Part shown: positions 16,461 through 24,961 of the stretch, one piece after another | How positions within the stretch are numbered: the first letter of the stretch is position 1 | How the letters are laid out: every line of letters starts with the position of its first letter | Source: Pirellulales bacterium | GTDB lineage: Bacteria; Planctomycetota; Planctomycetia; Pirellulales; Thermoguttaceae | Assembly: GCA_016936015.1 (NCBI GenBank) | Contig: JAFGPV010000154.1 | Location: 1-41,316 of the forward strand | Reading direction: 5' to 3' | Length of the DNA: 41,316 bases | The notes under the pieces: model-generated | Databases searched by the model: none | What the model was told of the DNA's origin: nothing | What the model saw: only the letters and a program-made list of their open reading frames with translations | Program-made: the position numbers and the translations under genes

Positions 16461-18512
16461 ATGTGCCGTTTTCGCAATCTGTCGATTCGAACCAAGATTC
16501 TCTTTCTTGCCGCCGTCTCGGTGGGCGTCGCCCTCTTGTTGTCCTGTGCAGGATTTACGTTCAATGAAATCCGCACGATGCGCGGCTTTAAGTTAGACGA
16601 ATTGCGGACGCAGGGCCGGATGCTGGCGTTCAACAGCTCCGGCGTGTTGTCCTTTCTCGACGCCTCCGCCGCCGAGCGGTTGCTGGCCTCGCTGCAATCG
16701 CAGCCCACCGTGGAGAAGGCGTGTTTGTACAACAGCGACGGCAAGCCCCTGGCGTTCTACCCGGCCAAGACGCCCCCGGAAGACGTCCCGCCCGCCGTCT
16801 TCCGCGAAGAGCACCGCTTTACCGATCATGGAAAGCTGGAAATCTTCTCTCCCGTGATCAACCACGGAGAAACGATTGGCTGCCTGTATCTCTGCGCCGA
16901 CTTGCATGATTTACGGCAGCAGTTGTGGGACTATGGTAAAATCGTCGCCGTCGTGGTTTTATGCTCGATGTTCGCCTCGGTGCTGTTGGCGATGCGGCTG
17001 CGGAACGCCATTGCCGGACCGATCAGCCAGTTGGCCGACACCGCCCGGAAGATCACCAGCGCAGGCGATTACACCCTTCGCGTCGAGCAGAAATCGCAAG
17101 ATGAACTGGGCATGCTGTGCGCGGAGTTCAACACGATGCTCAATCAGGTGGAGCGTTCCGACACGGCGTTGAAGAAGGCGCACGACGAGTTGGAGGACCG
17201 CGTCGAGGAGCGGACCGCGGAGTTGCGGCAGGAAATCGCCGAGCGGGAAAAAGTGCAGGTCGCGCTGGTGACCGCCAAGGAGGCCGCCGAAGCCGCCAAC
17301 GTCGCCAAGAGCCGCTTTCTGGCCAATATGAGCCATGAAATCCGCACGCCGCTGAACGCCATCCTGGGCTTTACCGAACTGCTCCGGCTCAACGCCGATG
17401 AAGGCAACGAGGCCGAACGGCAGGATTTCCTGGGGACGATCTACGCCAGCGGTCAGCACCTCTTGAGCCTGATCAACGACATCCTCGATCTCTCCAAGAT
17501 CGAGGCCGACCGGCTGGAAGTGGAGTGCATTCCCTGCGTCCCCCAGCAGATCGTCTCCGAGGTGATGTCGGTGCTCCGCGTCCGGGCCTTGGAAAAACAT
17601 CTGACTCTTGAAAGCCGCTGGTTGGGAGCGGAACCACGAATGATCCGCACCGATCCCGCCCGCTTCCGCCAATTGCTGATGAATCTCGTCAGCAACGCGC
17701 TGAAATTCACCAAGACCGGCGGCGTCCAGATCCTGACGGAGCTGCTCGCCGATGCCCCGGAACCGATGCTGAAGGTTCAGGTGATCGACACCGGGATCGG
17801 GATCCCCGCCGAAAAGCTGCGGACGATCTTCGATCCCTTCGTGCAGGCCGACAGCTCCGTGACCCGGGAATTCGGCGGAACCGGGCTGGGGCTGACCATC
17901 AGCCGGCGGATTGCCGAGGCTCTGGGCGGCTCGATTCACGTCGAGAGCATCGTCGGCCGGGGGAGCAATTTCACGCTGATGATCCCCGCCGGCCCCCTCG
18001 ACGATATTCCCTTCATCGAATCCACTTCCGCTGACGCCTTGAAATCCCCCGCTTCGGTCCACGATACGATGCAATCCTGCCTGCAAGGTACGAAGATCCT
18101 GCTGGTCGAGGACGGTGAAGTCAATCGCAAACTGATCCGCCTGATTCTGCAGCGCGCCGGCGCGGACGTTTCGCTGGCGGAAAACGGCCGGCAGGGCCTG
18201 GACCTGGCTAAGCGTCAACCCTTCAATCTGATCCTCATGGACATGCAGATGCCGGTGATGGACGGTTACTCCGCCGCCATGCGGCTCCGCCAGGCAGGCA
18301 ATACCACGCCGATCGTCGCCCTGACGGCCCACGCCATGAAGGGCGATGAGGAAAAGTGCAAACAGGCCGGTTGCGACACCTATCTTCCCAAACCCATCGA
18401 CGCCCCCACCCTCCTGGCCACCGTGGCCCAATGGTGTTCCAAAACTCATCTTCAGGAAACACCCGCACCGAACGCGGTAGGTGTACATCCGGAAATCGGC
18501 AGTCCATCTTGA
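16461..18512 (+). CDS. CHASE8-HAMP hybrid histidine kinase with receiver domain
   Basis: A 683-residue membrane sensor. Two membrane helices (about 10-32 and 158-180) flank a periplasmic CHASE8-like domain with LLASLQSQPTVEKACLYNSDGKPLAFYP. HAMP follows (about 180-232), then a coiled coil, the HisKA phospho-acceptor His292 in NMSHEIRTPLN, and an HATPase domain with the N-box NLVSNALKFT, DTGIGIP (Asp443) and GGTGLGLTIS. The C-terminal receiver has the acidic residue Asp551 (LLVEDGE) and phospho-acceptor Asp594 (LMDMQMP). No HPt or output domain is present, so a separate phosphotransfer protein is needed. The start has GAGGTGA just upstream, and the gene follows the YfiR gene by 15 bases, so the two are almost certainly co-transcribed. 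Confidence 0.93.
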   Translation: MCRFRNLSIRTKILFLAAVSVGVALLLSCAGFTFNEIRTMRGFKLDELRTQGRMLAFNSSGVLSFLDASAAERLLASLQSQPTVEKACLYNSDGKPLAFYPAKTPPEDVPPAVFREEHRFTDHGKLEIFSPVINHGETIGCLYLCADLHDLRQQLWDYGKIVAVVVLCSMFASVLLAMRLRNAIAGPISQLADTARKITSAGDYTLRVEQKSQDELGMLCAEFNTMLNQVERSDTALKKAHDELEDRVEERTAELRQEIAEREKVQVALVTAKEAAEAANVAKSRFLANMSHEIRTPLNAILGFTELLRLNADEGNEAERQDFLGTIYASGQHLLSLINDILDLSKIEADRLEVECIPCVPQQIVSEVMSVLRVRALEKHLTLESRWLGAEPRMIRTDPARFRQLLMNLVSNALKFTKTGGVQILTELLADAPEPMLKVQVIDTGIGIPAEKLRTIFDPFVQADSSVTREFGGTGLGLTISRRIAEALGGSIHVESIVGRGSNFTLMIPAGPLDDIPFIESTSADALKSPASVHDTMQSCLQGTKILLVEDGEVNRKLIRLILQRAGADVSLAENGRQGLDLAKRQPFNLILMDMQMPVMDGYSAAMRLRQAGNTTPIVALTAHAMKGDEEKCKQAGCDTYLPKPIDAPTLLATVAQWCSKTHLQETPAPNAVGVHPEIGSPS

Positions 18513-18572
18513 GGATCAGACGGACTCGCTAACCACAACGCGGGCCCGGGGGTGGAAAGAGATTGAAAACCA

Positions 18573-19583
18573 CTACTCGGAAGTACTATTGATCAAGTCG
18601 ATCAACTGCCGCAGGCGGCCGAAATTGCGGCGGTTGAAGGAAAAGACCAGCCGCGGCAGCGAGGCCAGCGCCGGGTCGTCCCGTTCGTCGCTGAGCGGAC
18701 CGCGGAGTTCGAATTGTCCCCGGGCGAGGATGTCGGCAAAACGGGCATTAATCGCTTCGAGCACCGCCGCCGACAGTTTTTCCCGGAGGCGGAAGACCAG
18801 CTTCGACCGGACGTAACGCATGCTGTGGTAGCGCCGATAGAAGCAGAGCAGTTCGCTGACCGCCGCCGTGACGTCGTCCGTAACGGTATAAAGTGCGAGA
18901 TCCTCGGGACTGATCATTCCCCGGCCGAGGAGCTGCTTTTCGACAAACTCCTGGAACGCAGCCCAATAATCCCCGACCGGTGCATCCAACAGCACCACCG
19001 GCATCATGTCGTGCTTGCCGGTCTGCAAGAGCGTCAGCACTTCCAGCCCCTCGTCGAGCGTGCCGAATCCGCCGGGCAGCAGGCAGATGGCGTCGGTCTC
19101 CTTGACGAACATCAGTTTCCGCGTGAAGAAATACTTCATGTGGACCAGTTTCGGATCACCGGCGATCACCGGATTGGCGGCCTGCTCGAAGGGCAACAGG
19201 ATGTTCAGACCCATGGCGTGGGCCTTGCCGGCGCCGACGTGTGCTCCTTCCATGATCCCCGAGGACGCCCCGGTAATCACAAACCACTCCTGCTCGGCCA
19301 TCGCCCGGCCAAAGGCCTTGGCCTGCCGGTAGGCGGGATCCTCAGGTAAAGTGCGCGCCGAACCGAAAACCGTCACCTTCCGCCGCCGTCGATAGGGGGC
19401 AAAGACCTTGAAGGCGTATCGCAGTTCCTTCAGCGTGCGGCTGAGGATCTTCAGATCTCCCCGGCTGGGGGGATCGGACGCCATTTTGTCGGTCGATTCC
19501 CGGATCCGCTCGATCAACTCTTCAACCTTCGGCGGAGGACGAGTGGGTTGAGAATCGTCGGGTGAAGGAAATGATGTCGGCAT
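18573..19583 (-). CDS. LOG-family (TIGR00730) nucleotide-monophosphate phosphoribohydrolase-like protein
   Basis: A 336-residue cytoplasmic protein. Residues 71-77 (TVFGSAR) start the Rossmann-like domain, TGASSGIMEGA (104-114) replaces the usual TGGGxGIMEAA, and PGGFGTLDE (170-178) is the signature of LOG proteins. Family members cleave nucleoside 5'-monophosphates to base and ribose phosphate (cytokinin-activating in plants, PpnN in E. coli); older databases call them lysine decarboxylase-like. It has an N-terminal extension of about 65 residues and a C-terminal helical region of about 90 residues beyond the short LOG core. No good RBS is seen. It converges on the kinase gene. Substrate preference is not predictable here. 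Confidence 0.88.
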   Translation of the reverse strand: MPTSFPSPDDSQPTRPPPKVEELIERIRESTDKMASDPPSRGDLKILSRTLKELRYAFKVFAPYRRRRKVTVFGSARTLPEDPAYRQAKAFGRAMAEQEWFVITGASSGIMEGAHVGAGKAHAMGLNILLPFEQAANPVIAGDPKLVHMKYFFTRKLMFVKETDAICLLPGGFGTLDEGLEVLTLLQTGKHDMMPVVLLDAPVGDYWAAFQEFVEKQLLGRGMISPEDLALYTVTDDVTAAVSELLCFYRRYHSMRYVRSKLVFRLREKLSAAVLEAINARFADILARGQFELRGPLSDERDDPALASLPRLVFSFNRRNFGRLRQLIDLINSTSE

Positions 19584-19720
19584 AATAGAAAGATGGTTTT
19601 CTGGTGATTTAAAATTGGAACGAGGCCTAAGGGACTTGTGTTTTTATCAAATAACGAAAGCTCCAATTTACCGCCCCCACTTGAAGACTTCCACTCGTCA
19701 GGTGTGGAAGTGCTATTCCC

Positions 19721-19759
19721 AAGAAACACAAACAGCCCGGGGTGCTGGGGACCGGGCTG
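19721..19759 (-). terminator. Intrinsic terminator-like hairpin
   Basis: On the minus strand CAGCCCGG (19752-19759) pairs with CCGGGCTG (19733-19740) across an 11-base loop and is followed by the T-rich TTTGTGTTTCTT. It lies about 100 bases downstream of the small minus-strand gene ending at 19860 and before the LOG gene. Confidence 0.6.
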
Positions 19760-19859
19760 AAATGTAGAGAATAGGAAAAATATGGCGGTCAGAAAAACGA
19801 TTCCATATAATATACTGAACTGCACAGACCTCGACCAAGCATTTAAGGCTTTCTCTCTT

Positions 19860-20102
19860 TTAGGCCGAGGGACGGCGGTAATGCTGGTAAGCTAGCAGGA
19901 CTTCGTAGAGGTCCATCGAGATGGTTATTTCGTCGTCGTTGAAGTCGTGGACCCAGGTTCGACGCGATTGCCAAGCATCGGCCATCAGGGGCAATACGTC
20001 CATCAGGGGGACTGTTACTGAATTGCGTGGGGGTTCAGAGACGCCCACCGATTCGGTTTCTTCCTGAGGACCGTAGTAAACACGTAGATGCGCGGCGTTC
20101 AT
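19860..20102 (-). CDS. Small conserved protein of unknown function
   Basis: An 80-residue protein, MNAAHLRVYYGPQ at the start and DLYEVLLAYQHYRRPSA at the end, with no signal peptide or membrane helix. Its composition is ordinary and the start has GGAAGGAT eight bases upstream; a terminator hairpin follows. I believe similar small proteins occur in other Planctomycetota, but this is from memory of the pattern, not from a search. No function is proposed. Confidence 0.7.
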   Translation of the reverse strand: MNAAHLRVYYGPQEETESVGVSEPPRNSVTVPLMDVLPLMADAWQSRRTWVHDFNDDEITISMDLYEVLLAYQHYRRPSA

Positions 20103-20355
20103 GGCACAGTATCCTTCCTTGGCGTGCCCACCCTGTCTGTGTCGTGTTATATCGGCTGGTGGAGTCTTGCGGATTTGATCTTTTTTTTAGAAAATAGGGT
20201 TCTTGCACGCCAGCATTGCTAGCGCGAAAATACGAAGAAAACGATTCAACGACCTTAGGTCGAGTTTTTTACGTGGGATTCAATGGGGATTGAGAGAATA
20301 GGAAAATCATTCGGGTTCTCTCTTTCCAGACCCTCGTTACGAATTGCGAACCAGT

Positions 20356-20374
20356 GCGGGACCCATGGTCCCGC
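20356..20374. repeat. Palindromic hairpin GCGGGACC-CAT-GGTCCCGC
   Basis: Two perfect 8-bp arms surround a 3-base loop. No T-tract follows on either strand, so it is not an obvious terminator. It could be a dispersed palindrome or an operator-like site. Confidence 0.5.
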
Positions 20375-20501
20375 CCGAGCCCCTCGTGTTCCTCTTCTCG
20401 GATTGGAGGAGAGCAATTAAATCGTCAGAAGCACGAGGGGAGTTATTCATCCTTTGGCTTGCCGATGGTGGTGGCAACAAGTGAAGACGGAAGGTGATTG
20501 T

Positions 20502-20527
20502 CCGATTTTTGTTTGTGAGAAAATCGG
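20502..20527. repeat. Inverted repeat CCGATTTT / AAAATCGG
   Basis: Perfect 8-base arms at 20502-20509 and 20520-20527 flank a 10-base loop, about 100 bases before the Tex start. The run of four T followed by a loop of mixed bases does not make a standard terminator. Confidence 0.4.
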
Positions 20528-20623
20528 GACCGTCCCCGAGAAAAGTGGTTTGGCCCGCGGATTCGGCCCGAACCGCCTTGTTCGCCTCTCCGTTGTGCCG
20601 GCTGATCAACACAAGGGTGGCTT

Positions 20624-23600
20624 ATGGCCAGCGCGGTAACGATTGATTTACGTCAGGTGGCCCGGGGCTTGGAAATTCCGCTCAAACAGATTCAGGCCAC
20701 GGTTGAACTTCTCGACGAAGGCAATACGGTTCCGTTTATCACGCGGTATCGTAAAGACCAGACCGGCGGGCTGGACGAGGAGCAAGTCCGGCAGATCCAG
20801 GACCGGCTGATCAAGATGCGTCTGTTGGCCGAGCGCAAACAGACCATTCTCCGCTCGATCGAGTCGCAGGGAAATCTTACGGAGAAGCTCACGAAGCAGA
20901 TCCTGGCGGCGGCCACGACCAAGCGGCTGGAAGATCTTTATTTGCCGTTTAAGCCCAAGAAGCAGACGTTGGCCACCATCGCCCGGAGCCGGGGTTTGGA
21001 AGAGTTTGCGAAAGAGATTCTGGCGGGCGCCCCAGAATGCGCCGATCTGGAGAAACGGGCCGCCGACTACGCCAATCCCGACCGCCAGGTGCCGACGGTT
21101 GCCGACGCGCTGTTGGGGGCCGGCCACATCCTGGCCGAGGATTTCAGCGAACAGGCGGAATTGCGGCAACGACTCCGCGAAATCCTCCAGCGGACGGGCG
21201 TGATTGCCAGCGTCCGGATCGCCTCCGAACCGAAGCCGCCGGAAAAGGCCGAAAAGATCACCCCGCTCGATTCCTCGTTCCCGGCCGTTAGCACCGTCCT
21301 CGGACCCCGGGAAATGCATTCCGAGGCCGCCCTTGCCCAGTCGCCGATTCCGTTCGATGAATCGTTCGGTTCCGGGACGTGGGAAGGGATTGCGCAACCG
21401 GAGGCCCAGGCGGAGGACGCTTCGTTGATGGCGTCGGTCCCGGACTCGGAAGACGTGTACATCGTCGATTCCACTTCGGCGGTCACGGAGGAACCGGCGG
21501 AGCCCAGGCCGATTTCCGCCCCTGGCGAAGACGCTGAGAAAAGGATGGTAGAGGGGGCCGCGGGGGAGAAGGAGATCACGGAAACGGAGACCGATCCCTC
21601 ACCGCCGGCTCTGCCGGCGGAGCGCCCGGAAAATGGGAATCTTCCCCCACAGGAGCATTGGGATCATCCCGAGGTGGTCAGTTCGATTGACGCCGTATCG
21701 GCCGACGGAGCAGCCGAGGCCGTAGAAGCCCTTGTGTCGACCGAACCGGGCGGTGAATTTGCTTCGTCGGGCGAAGCTGCCGCCTTGTCCGTGGACGTCC
21801 ATGCGGTGACTCCTCCGTTGAGCACCGCCGTCACGGCGCTGCACGCGCCGCCGCCCACGGCCGCCCAGCGCCGCCAACTCGAAAGAGCCAGGCTCAAGCA
21901 ACTCCAGCACGAACGGAGGGAACTGAAGAAGAAACGCCTGGAGGAGAAGCGGATCAAGTCCTTCCGCGACTATTTCGCCTACCGCGAGGAGATTCGCCGA
22001 ATTCCACCGCATCGCGTCCTGGCGCTGAACCGGGGCGAACGGGCGAAGGTGCTCCGGGCGAAGATCGAAACCGATCTCCAGGCCATGGTCAACGCCGTGG
22101 AGGAGATGCTCGTCCCGTCGACCCATCCCCACGGCGATTATCTCCGCGGCTGCGCCCGGGACGCGCTGGCGCGCTTGATCCTCCCCGGCTTGGAACGCGA
22201 GGTCCGCCGCGAGTTGACCGAGCGGGCCGAAACCCACGCAGTAGGCGTTTTCGCCAAGAATCTCCGCAACCTGCTGTTGCAGCCGCCGGTGCACAATCAT
22301 CGCGTGTTGGCGGTGGATCCCGGCTTCAAAAGCGGCTGCAAGCTGGTGGCCCTCGATCAATTCGGCAACGTCCTCGAACACGGAATGATCTTTCTGGTCG
22401 GCCGGCCCGACCGCCGCGATCAGGCCCGGCGGAAGGCCAAGGACAAAGTGACCGGACTGATCAAGAAATATCAGATTACCCTGGTGGCCATCGGCAACGG
22501 CACGGCCTGCCGCCAGGTGGAGCAGTTTATTGCCGAGGTGCTGGGCGAACCGCTCCGCGCGGAGGGCGTCTCCTACGTCATCGTCAACGAGGCGGGCGCC
22601 AGCGTCTATTCCACCAGCCGCCAGGGCCGGGAGGAGTTTCCCGATTACGACGCCACGCTCCGCGGCGCGATTTCCATCGGCCGCCGCCTCCAGGATCCCC
22701 TCAGCGAGCTGGTGAAAATCGATCCCGCCAACATCGGCGTGGGTCTGTACCAGCACGACGTCAAGCAGAAACACCTGCGGACCTCGCTGGACGACGTCGT
22801 CGAATCGTGCGTCAACTTCGTGGGCGTCGACGTGAACATGGCCAGTCCCGCACTGCTGCGGTACGTTTCGGGATTGAATCAGCTCACGGCGCGACGGATC
22901 TTCGAGCAGCGGCGGGAACAGGGGCCTTTCCGCAACCGCCAACAGTTGCGCGCGGTGCCGGGCGTGGGAGAGACGACGTTTATCCAGGCGGCCGGCTTTT
23001 TGAAAATCCCCACCGGTGACCAGCCGCTGGACGCCACCTGGATCCATCCCGAAAGCTACGAGGCGGCGCAAAAAGTGCTCGATCGCCTGGGATTTCGACC
23101 CGAGGACCTGGCGGACAAGACCCGAGTCGCTGCGCTGGCCGAGCGGCTGGCGGAGGTCAATCCGGAAGAATTGGCTGCCGAACTGGGAGTCGGCCTGCTG
23201 ACGCTGAAGGACATTTTGGCGCAACTGGCCCGGCCCGGCCGCGATCCCCGTGACGACCTGCCCCCGCCGGTATTCAAACACGGCGTGCTCAAGCTGGAAG
23301 ACCTCGATTCGGGAATGGAACTCTGCGGCACGGTGCTGAACGTCGTCGATTTCGGCTGTTTCGTCGATATCGGGATGCACGACAGCGGACTGGTGCACAT
23401 CAGCCACCTCGCCGACCGCTTTGTCCGGGATCCCCACGAGGTCGTGGCCGTCGGCGAAGTGGTCAAGGTTTGGGTCCTCTCGGTCGACAAGGAGCGGCGC
23501 CGGGTCTCGCTGACGATGGTCCAGCCCGGCACCGAACGGCCGCACCCGCCGCACCGCGGCCGGAGGCCGAAAGAGCGCGTAGGACAGGATGACAACCTGC

Positions 23601-24253
23601 CCCCCCCAGAGTGCTCCTCGGCCGACGCGCCAGCCACCGGAGGTCCCGATTCCGGGCGACCGCCGCGGCGTGAACGCAGGCCCCGGGCCGACCATCCTCC
23701 CGGCGATCGGCCGCCCCGGCAGGAACGCCCTCCCCGATCGGGAGGCCGTCGCGGCGACACCCGCGACGGACGGCCTCCGCGTTACGGTTCGCCAAGATCG
23801 CACAGCACTTATCGTCCCAAGGGGCGGCCGAAACCGTTCACACCGATCACCGAGGAAATGAAGGCGGGCAAGGCACCGATGCGGACCTTCGGCGATCTGC
23901 TCCAGTTTTACGAATTTAAGCAGAAACCGCCTGCGCCGCCGGAGGTTCCAGGTATCACAACCCCGGAGGGGACGCCGTCGTCCGTTCCTCTGGAAAGCGG
24001 TTCCGCAGAAGTCCCTCCTGCGGCTCCTCCTCCGGCGGAGCCGACGCCCCAACTCGGCGAAACGACGTCGGAACCGGTTACCGCAGAACTGATTCCGGAA
24101 ACGGCGCCTACCGAATCCACACCGGAACCCGTCGCCGTGGATCCCCCCCAGGAAACCGCGCCCGCCGAATCCGCACCGGAATCCGTCGCCCTGGAACCGT
24201 CGCAGGATACTGCATCCGCCGAATCTGCATCGGATAAATCGCCACCGGCATGA
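20624..24253 (+). CDS. tex: Enlarged Tex-family RNA-binding protein
   Basis: A 1209-residue protein, against about 770-790 for ordinary Tex. Canonical parts are all present: the N-terminal helical domain (1-200; NTVPFITRYRKD, LEDLYLPFKPKK), the YqgF/RNase H-like domain (about 555-680; VLAVDPGFKSGCKL), the helix-hairpin-helix region (about 745-800; VGLYQHDV, VNFVGVDVNMAS, LRAVPGVGETTF) and S1 (about 890-965; GTVLNVVDFGCFVDIG). Two regions are extra. One of about 235 residues (205-440), Pro/Glu/Ala-rich and acidic, ends in a strongly basic coiled segment (RLEEKRIKSFRDYF). The other is a C-terminal tail of about 240 residues, first Arg/Pro/Gly-rich, then acidic with TESTPEP/AESAPES repeats. Tex binds RNA and affects transcription and decay. 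The start has AAGGGTG upstream; the stop overlaps the next gene. Confidence 0.93.
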   Translation: MASAVTIDLRQVARGLEIPLKQIQATVELLDEGNTVPFITRYRKDQTGGLDEEQVRQIQDRLIKMRLLAERKQTILRSIESQGNLTEKLTKQILAAATTKRLEDLYLPFKPKKQTLATIARSRGLEEFAKEILAGAPECADLEKRAADYANPDRQVPTVADALLGAGHILAEDFSEQAELRQRLREILQRTGVIASVRIASEPKPPEKAEKITPLDSSFPAVSTVLGPREMHSEAALAQSPIPFDESFGSGTWEGIAQPEAQAEDASLMASVPDSEDVYIVDSTSAVTEEPAEPRPISAPGEDAEKRMVEGAAGEKEITETETDPSPPALPAERPENGNLPPQEHWDHPEVVSSIDAVSADGAAEAVEALVSTEPGGEFASSGEAAALSVDVHAVTPPLSTAVTALHAPPPTAAQRRQLERARLKQLQHERRELKKKRLEEKRIKSFRDYFAYREEIRRIPPHRVLALNRGERAKVLRAKIETDLQAMVNAVEEMLVPSTHPHGDYLRGCARDALARLILPGLEREVRRELTERAETHAVGVFAKNLRNLLLQPPVHNHRVLAVDPGFKSGCKLVALDQFGNVLEHGMIFLVGRPDRRDQARRKAKDKVTGLIKKYQITLVAIGNGTACRQVEQFIAEVLGEPLRAEGVSYVIVNEAGASVYSTSRQGREEFPDYDATLRGAISIGRRLQDPLSELVKIDPANIGVGLYQHDVKQKHLRTSLDDVVESCVNFVGVDVNMASPALLRYVSGLNQLTARRIFEQRREQGPFRNRQQLRAVPGVGETTFIQAAGFLKIPTGDQPLDATWIHPESYEAAQKVLDRLGFRPEDLADKTRVAALAERLAEVNPEELAAELGVGLLTLKDILAQLARPGRDPRDDLPPPVFKHGVLKLEDLDSGMELCGTVLNVVDFGCFVDIGMHDSGLVHISHLADRFVRDPHEVVAVGEVVKVWVLSVDKERRRVSLTMVQPGTERPHPPHRGRRPKERVGQDDNLPPPECSSADAPATGGPDSGRPPRRERRPRADHPPGDRPPRQERPPRSGGRRGDTRDGRPPRYGSPRSHSTYRPKGRPKPFTPITEEMKAGKAPMRTFGDLLQFYEFKQKPPAPPEVPGITTPEGTPSSVPLESGSAEVPPAAPPPAEPTPQLGETTSEPVTAELIPETAPTESTPEPVAVDPPQETAPAESAPESVALEPSQDTASAESASDKSPPA

Positions 24254-24753
24254 ACAAATCGTCCATGGATTTCCAACAACGGTTGAAAAAAGCGGTCGAG
24301 CGGGGTCAACGCGCCGGCGACGCCCGGGCGCAGGCCGAACGTCGAAAGGCGCTGAACGAAAAAGAACTCCAACTGCTCCACACGCAGCATCGCCTGACGC
24401 TCAGCGAGCGGATTGAACGCAGCCTGGGCCAAGTCGCCGACCAGTTTCCCGGCTTCCAATTGGAGACCATCGTCGGCGAAAAGGGCTGGGGGGCCGTCAT
24501 CAGCCGCGACGACCTGAGGGTCCGCCGCGCCGCCGGCCGGACCACGTCCTTCAGCCGGCTGGAAATGATCGTCCGCCCCTTCTCCTCGACCCATATTCTC
24601 GACCTGACCGGCAAAGGCACCGTCGCCAACCGCGAGGTCTTCAACCGCTCACAGTATCAACGCCTGGAGGAGATCGACGAGACGTTCTTCAACGAAACGA
24701 TCGACAACTGGGCCCTCGAATTCGCCGAACTCTACGCGGCGAAAAATGCGTAA
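24250..24753 (+). CDS. Conserved-looking protein of unknown function, coupled to Tex
   Basis: A 167-residue protein whose ATG overlaps the Tex stop codon as ATGA, so translation is probably coupled. The N-terminal third is a charged helix (FQQRLKKAVERGQRAGDARAQAERR) that could be a coiled coil; the rest is a compact alpha/beta region with IVRPFSSTHILDLTGKGTVANREVFNR and an acidic C-terminal helix. No signal peptide, membrane helix or catalytic motif is recognised. The tight coupling suggests it works with or on Tex, but this is inference. Confidence 0.8.
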   Translation: MNKSSMDFQQRLKKAVERGQRAGDARAQAERRKALNEKELQLLHTQHRLTLSERIERSLGQVADQFPGFQLETIVGEKGWGAVISRDDLRVRRAAGRTTSFSRLEMIVRPFSSTHILDLTGKGTVANREVFNRSQYQRLEEIDETFFNETIDNWALEFAELYAAKNA

Positions 24754-24916
24754 TCTGTCCGCTTCTCCCTTCAGAAAGGCGAGAAAGTCCCGGCATTCTC
24801 CATGACGCATATTACCTAAATTGCCGGGATTGCGACTTTTCCTTTTTAATATTTTTCACCCGTTATACTTCTGAAAAAAAACGCCTTGGGTTTGTAGGGC
24901 CATTTCTTGAGAGGAA

Positions 24917-24922
24917 TATAAT
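24917..24922 (+). promoter_or_regulatory. Candidate -10 element of the lipoprotein gene
   Basis: TATAAT lies 39 bases before the lipoprotein start in an AT-rich stretch. The only upstream TTG-type hexamer is 19 bases away, so the -35 is poor. Confidence 0.3.
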
Positions 24923-24961
24923 TCTTTGGAACCGTAATCTCTTTTTTAAGGAGGAAGTCCC

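Larger units (their letters stand above)
20103..20623. other. Intergenic region with three short hairpins
   Basis: A 521-base gap, divergent between the small minus-strand gene and the Tex gene. It contains CGACC-TTA-GGTCG followed by AGTTTTTT (20250-20270, weak terminator shape), a perfect 8-bp palindromic hairpin at 20356-20374 and another at 20502-20527. No convincing gene or promoter pair was found. Confidence 0.5.

Noticed and set aside
16959-18488. A 509-codon minus-strand ORF
   Set aside because: It is antisense to the CHASE8 hybrid kinase, whose motifs are all on the plus strand.
21599-24052. An 817-codon minus-strand ORF
   Set aside because: It lies entirely antisense to tex, whose domains are unmistakable on the plus strand.
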